Positions 37,401 through 43,400 of a stretch of DNA of 64,000 nucleotides are shown here, piece after piece. How positions within the stretch are numbered: position 1 is the first letter of the stretch; each line of letters starts with the position of its first letter. The position numbers and the translations under genes were made by a program. This stretch comes from JASDSY01 sp041441465 (lineage in GTDB: Bacteria; Muiribacteriota; UBA9980): assembly GCA_041441465.1 (NCBI GenBank), contig JASDSY010000005.1, positions 124,001 to 188,000 of the forward strand, read 5' to 3'. A model generated the notes under the pieces. It was not told the origin of the DNA, searched no databases, and saw nothing but the letters and a program-made list of their open reading frames with translations.

Positions 37401-40400
37401 TCGGCGTTGGAAATGATTCCGATCCGCTCGAAACTCCAGATTTTAAGTTATATTTCAGCGCCAGCACAAGCGGAGGCGCCTTAAGCATTTCGATTGATTA
37501 CGATTCGGGTTTATACTATCGTGAAACAATAGAAAAATTGGCTTTGTTTTACAAGAATTCGCTTTCTGAAATGATTTTACATTGTTCGGGCCGCGCTCGC
37601 GAATATACGATTTCCGATATAGCCGACAACAAACTTACGAATGATGAATTTCAGGCGGTTAAGGCTATTTATGGTGAAAATATCGAAAAAATTTATCCTC
37701 TGGCGCCTATGCAGGCAGGAATGGTATTTTTTAATTTGATGTCTGGCAAACATTCGAGCGATTATCTCGAACAGAGCGTTTACCTGCTTAATGGCGAAAT
37801 GGATGAAAAACTCTTCACTGAAAACCTTGCCGGAATGATAAAGCATTATGATATATTAAGGACAGGATTTGTAGTTCGTGAAATCGAAACTATGCGCCAG
37901 GTAGTTTTGCGCGAAGTAGCTCCTGATATAAGATTTTATGATCTATCAGATCTTTCTGAAGAACGCCATTGCGAAAAAATAGAGGAAATAAGCGAAGAAG
38001 AAAGGCGTTCGGGTTTCGACCTAAAAAAACCTCCGCTTCTTAAGGCGGCCGTTCTCAAATTTTCAGGCGGCAAAAATATAGTTATCTTGAGTTTTCTTCA
38101 TATCATTCTCGACGGCTGGAGTGTAGAATTCATTGAAGAATTTATGTTTTATGACTATTTCAGGCTTAAAAAAGGCATTCCTGTAGAACATAAACCAGTA
38201 TTGCCGTACGCTAACTATATAAACTGGCTGGAAAGCCAGGACCGCGAGGAAGCGTTTTCTTTCTGGCGTAATTATCTTTCAGGGTTGAGTAAACCTACGC
38301 TTTTACCTAAAGGCCGTTTATCGAGAGAGGAAAAACGGCATTTATTCAAAGATAAAAACATAACGATTTCCAAAGAATTAACTGGGCAGTTACAGGCGCT
38401 GGCGCGCGAAAACGGCATAACTCTCGGCATAGTTATGCAGGCATTATGGGCAATATTGCTTATGCGTTACAATGAAAGTAATGACGCTACATTTGGTCTT
38501 GTAGTCTCCGGACGCGGTATAAACTTGCAGGGAATTGAAGACATTCCTGGTCTTTTTATAAATACGATTCCGGTGCGCGTTAAAGCCGAAGAGCCGATGA
38601 CTTTTATAAGCCTGGTTAAGGCGATGCAGGAAAATTCAATTCGCGCTGATAAATATTCGTATGTTTCACTGGCCGATATCCAGGCGCAATCCAAATTACG
38701 CGGCGGCCTTATAAATACACTTTTCACTTTCCAGTTTGTTTCGAATAAAACCGTCACGATACCTGATGGTTTCGAATTAAAAGAAATAGACGGGTTCGAC
38801 CAGATTAATTACGATTTCAGCGTTGTCATATTTCCTTACGATGAAATGTCGATAAGGCTTAATTATGATTCAGGTGTATATGAAGATTTTTTTGCCGATA
38901 TCGTCGCCGGCAATCTGGAAACGCTTATAAATGAAGTTCTGGCCGAACCTGACGGCATAGTCAGTAAATATGAATTTTTAAGCGTCGCCGAAAAATATTT
39001 AATAAAAAAGGTTTCGAATTCGGAAGCGCCTTCTTTAAAATTGCCTTTTGATAAACCGAAAATAATTTCAGAAAATGCGGGATATGAAAGTTACAATTTT
39101 GACTTAAATGAAGCCTCGATTAAAAAATTAAAAAATGTTTTATGTGAAAAAAACCTTTATTTACGAGATTTGCTTATTGCCGCGCTGAATATTACATTGC
39201 ATAAATATACCGGCGATGAAGATATAACAATATTATCGCCGGCGGCGCAGGATTGGTTATCCGGCGATAAAAACGGAAACGATGCCCAAATGCGTAAAAA
39301 TGTTATAGAAATACGCAATTATCCATCGCCTTCGAAAAAAATTATCGATTTTGCGGCTGAAGTAAATGAACATATAAGCGTAATTAATGAGCAGTTAAAT
39401 TATTTTATTTCGCCGGATAATATGGTCAACCCCGGCGGATTACCTCGAAATGCTTCGGCAAAATTGATGTTTTGCTATGAATCCGGCGGCGTGTGTGAAA
39501 ATAATAACTGCGCCGGCGAATACGGCTTTGGATTAAGCTTTATAGTGCGTGAAAATCCAGGCGGGGTTAAAGCTGAATTAATGTACTCGAATTCTATGTT
39601 TGCGAAACAAACTATAGAGCGCATGGCATCACATATAATCAAGGTTCTGGATGAAGCGGCACTAAAACCCGATAAAAAAATCAAGGACATATGCGTTTTA
39701 ACCGAAACCGAAAAAAATAAGATATTGTGCGAATTCAATTCAACTCTTATGGATGTTTCTTTGGATAAAACTATTCCGGAATTATTCGCCGGGGCTGCCG
39801 CAGCATTTCCTGAAAGAACAGCGCTTGTTTTCAAGGATAAAAAATATTCTTACAGCGAGTTAAATGAAATTACCGACCGGCTCGCGGCTTATCTTTCGAA
39901 AAAAGGCGTAAAAAAAGATACCGTCAGCGCGATATTAGTAAAACGTTCCGAAGACATTGTTATAGCTATGCTCGGCATAATGAAGGCCGGCGGAGCGTAC
40001 CTTCCTATCGATCCTGCTTATCCGGACGACAGGATCATGTATATGCTCGAAGACAGCGAGGCAGTGGCGGTGCTCGGACATTCGGAATTGAAAGACAGAA
40101 TTTCCGGTTTTAAGGGCGAATGGCTCGATATCGACGCACGTGAATATATGAACGAAAATTCAATAAAACCTGAAATGACCTGGGCTGCTGATAATATCGC
40201 ATATGTAATATATACTTCGGGGTCCACCGGCAAGCCGAAGGGCGTCATGGTGGAACATAAAAACATCGTAAATTTATGCAAATGGCATAATAAATTTTAT
40301 GGAATTACTGAAGAAGACTGCTCCGCCGCATATTCAGGGTTCAGTTTTGACGCGTCGATCTGGGAAATGGTTCCGTTTATAACGAGAGGCGCTGCGGTCC

Positions 40401-43400
40401 ATATATTGGCAGAAGAATTGAGGCTTTCTCTAGAAAAGCTGAACGAATATTTCAAGGAAAATAATGTTACGATAACCAATCTGCCTACGCAGCTTTGCGA
40501 GCAGTTTATGGAAAATATTGCCGACTGCCCTCTTAAGACAATGGTTACAGGCGGCGATAAGCTAAGATTCTATAAGCCTTCAAGATTTAAGCTTGTAAAT
40601 GAATACGGCCCGACGGAATACACAATTTCATCGACCGCGTTTGTCGTCGATAAAATTTATGATAACATCCCGATAGGTAAGCCGCTCGCTAATACATGGA
40701 TATATGTCGTCGATAAAAATTCCATTCCGGTGCCGGTCGGAGTGCCGGGAGAATTATGGGTGGCAGGAGCTCAGCTTTCGCGGGGCTATTTAAACCGTCC
40801 CGAACTTACGGCTGAGAAGTTTATAGATAATCCTTTTAAAACATGTGAATTAAACGCAAAGGCATATAGAACCGGCGATCTTGTGCGTTGGACCGAAACC
40901 GGCGATATCGAATTTCTTGGAAGGATCGATCAGCAGGTAAAAATACGCGGATACAGGATCGAACTTGGTGAAATCGAGCAGCAGTTTTTAAAAATAGCCG
41001 GAATTAAAGACTGCGTCGTAACCGACATGAATGACGCGTCCGGCGGTAAATATTTATCTGCTTATATTACGGCGTCTGGCGATATCGATATTAATTACGT
41101 GAAATCGTTTCTTGCAAAGGAACTGCCGGATTATATGATGCCGTCATATTTTACGATACTTGATAAAATACCGCTCACGCCGAACGGAAAAGTCGACAAA
41201 AAATCACTTCCGGTGCCGGATATAAATGTTTCGGGCAGTGAATATATCGAACCTGCCACTGAAAATGAGATAGAAGCGGCTGAAGCCTGGCGCGTGTCGC
41301 TTGGATTGGAAAAAGTCGGAGCGCGCGATAATTTTTTTGCTATTGGCGGTAATTCGATAAAAGCTATTATGGTGGTTTCGAAATTATCAAAATCATTTGA
41401 AATCACTATCGAAGATATTTTTAAATTTCCTACGCTTGGCGCGCTGGCGGCGAATTTAAAAAGAAAAATCGCTTCCGATAATGTATTTACTGGTGAAATG
41501 GTTCGAGATTTAAGGGATGCGGTAATTCAACCTGCGCCTAAAAAAGAATATTACGCTCTTTCATATTCGCAAAAACGAATGTTTGTTCTTGACAGGATGC
41601 AGGAGGATAATTCGGCTTATCATATTACGGCGGCCCTTATGCTCGAGGGCGCGCTCGATAAGAATAAACTCAGCCGCGCTGTCGATATAATAGTAAAGAG
41701 ACATGAATCTCTCAGGACTTCATTCGAAATTATCGACGGCGAACCTGTTCAGAAAATCAATAAAACAATAAAATTAAAAAAAGTCTTTAAGAAAATCGAG
41801 GAAAGCGAAATTGAATATTCGATAAATGAATTTATCCGAAATTTCGATCTGGAAAAACCTCCTCTGATAAGGATTTTATTACTCGAGCTTTCCAAAAATA
41901 AGCATCTTTTCGTAATGGACATCCATCACATAATAGTCGACGGACTCTCGCTCGAGATTTTTTACGAGGAGCTTTTCAAAATTTATAACGGCAACGAGCT
42001 CGAACCGGTGCAATACCAGTATAAGGATTATTCCGAATGGGAAAACGGTGAATTTTTCCAGAAAGCGCTTGCCGATAAGAAAAAGTTCTGGCTTAAAACT
42101 TTTGAGAATGAAATTCCGGTTTTGAATATGCCCTATGATTTTCCGAGACCGGCCGTAAAGAGTGCAGATGGTGACGTTGTATTTTGTAATATAGACGCCG
42201 AAACGACTAAGATATTAAGAAAAATTGCGTTAGAAAATCAGACAACTATGTTTATGGTTCTTCTGGCGGCTGTTAACGTGCTTTTACATAAATACAGCGG
42301 CAACGAGGACATTGTATTGGGCACGCCATGTTCCGGGAGGACAAATTCCAGCCTCGAAAAGGTCATGGGAATGTTTGTAAGCACCATTCCGGTGCGCAAT
42401 TATCCCGCGGCTTCAAAAACATTCAGGGAATTTCTCGCCGAGGTCAAGAAAAATTCGATCGATAGTTTCAACAATCAGGAGTACCCTTTTGATCAGCTTG
42501 TCGAGGCGCTCAATGTAAAAAGAGACCCTTCCAAAAATCCTATATTCGACATAATGTTCAGCTATGATGTGAACGGCGGTTTCGATTTTAACGGCTTGAA
42601 AGTATCTTCATACGATGCGGCAAATAAGCTAGCCCAGTTTGATTTGACTTTTGATGCATGCGAATCGGAAGATGTGATAAGCCTGGCGCTCGAATACTCG
42701 GTTAAACTGTTTAAGAAGGATACAATCCAAAGAATGGCAGGCCATATCGGAAGGATATTCAGTGAAATTACTTTAAATCCTGATATGTGTCTTAAAGATA
42801 TAAATATTTTATGCGACGGCGAAAAAAATAAGATATTGAATGAATTTAATTCGACTTTTCTCGAAGTGCCGGCCGATAAAACTATCCATGAACTTTTCGC
42901 GGAAGCTGTTTCGAAATATCCGGAAAAAACAGCGCTCGTTTATAAGGATAAAAAATACACTTATGGCGAACTCGATTCGCTTACAAACCGACTTGCGGCG
43001 TATTTACGCAAAAAAGGCGTAAAACCTGGAACAGTCAACGCGATTTTAGTAAATCGTTCTGAAGACATAATTATAGCTATGCTCGGCATAATAAAGGCCG
43101 GCGGCGCTTATCTTCCTATTGATCCTGCATATCCTGACGACAGGATTATGTATATGCTCGAAGACAGCGGCGCGGTGACAGTGTTAGCGCACGGCGCGCT
43201 TATGGGACGGATAAAAGATTACAAAGGTGCGTTCATAAATCTTGATTCGCGCGAATACATGAATGAAAGTTCAGAGATGCTTGAAAATGTAAATAAGTCT
43301 TGCGATCTTTTGTATGTCATATATACATCAGGCTCGACAGGAAAACCCAAAGGCGTCATGGTAGAACACAGAAACCTCGTAAATTTATGCAAATGGCATA

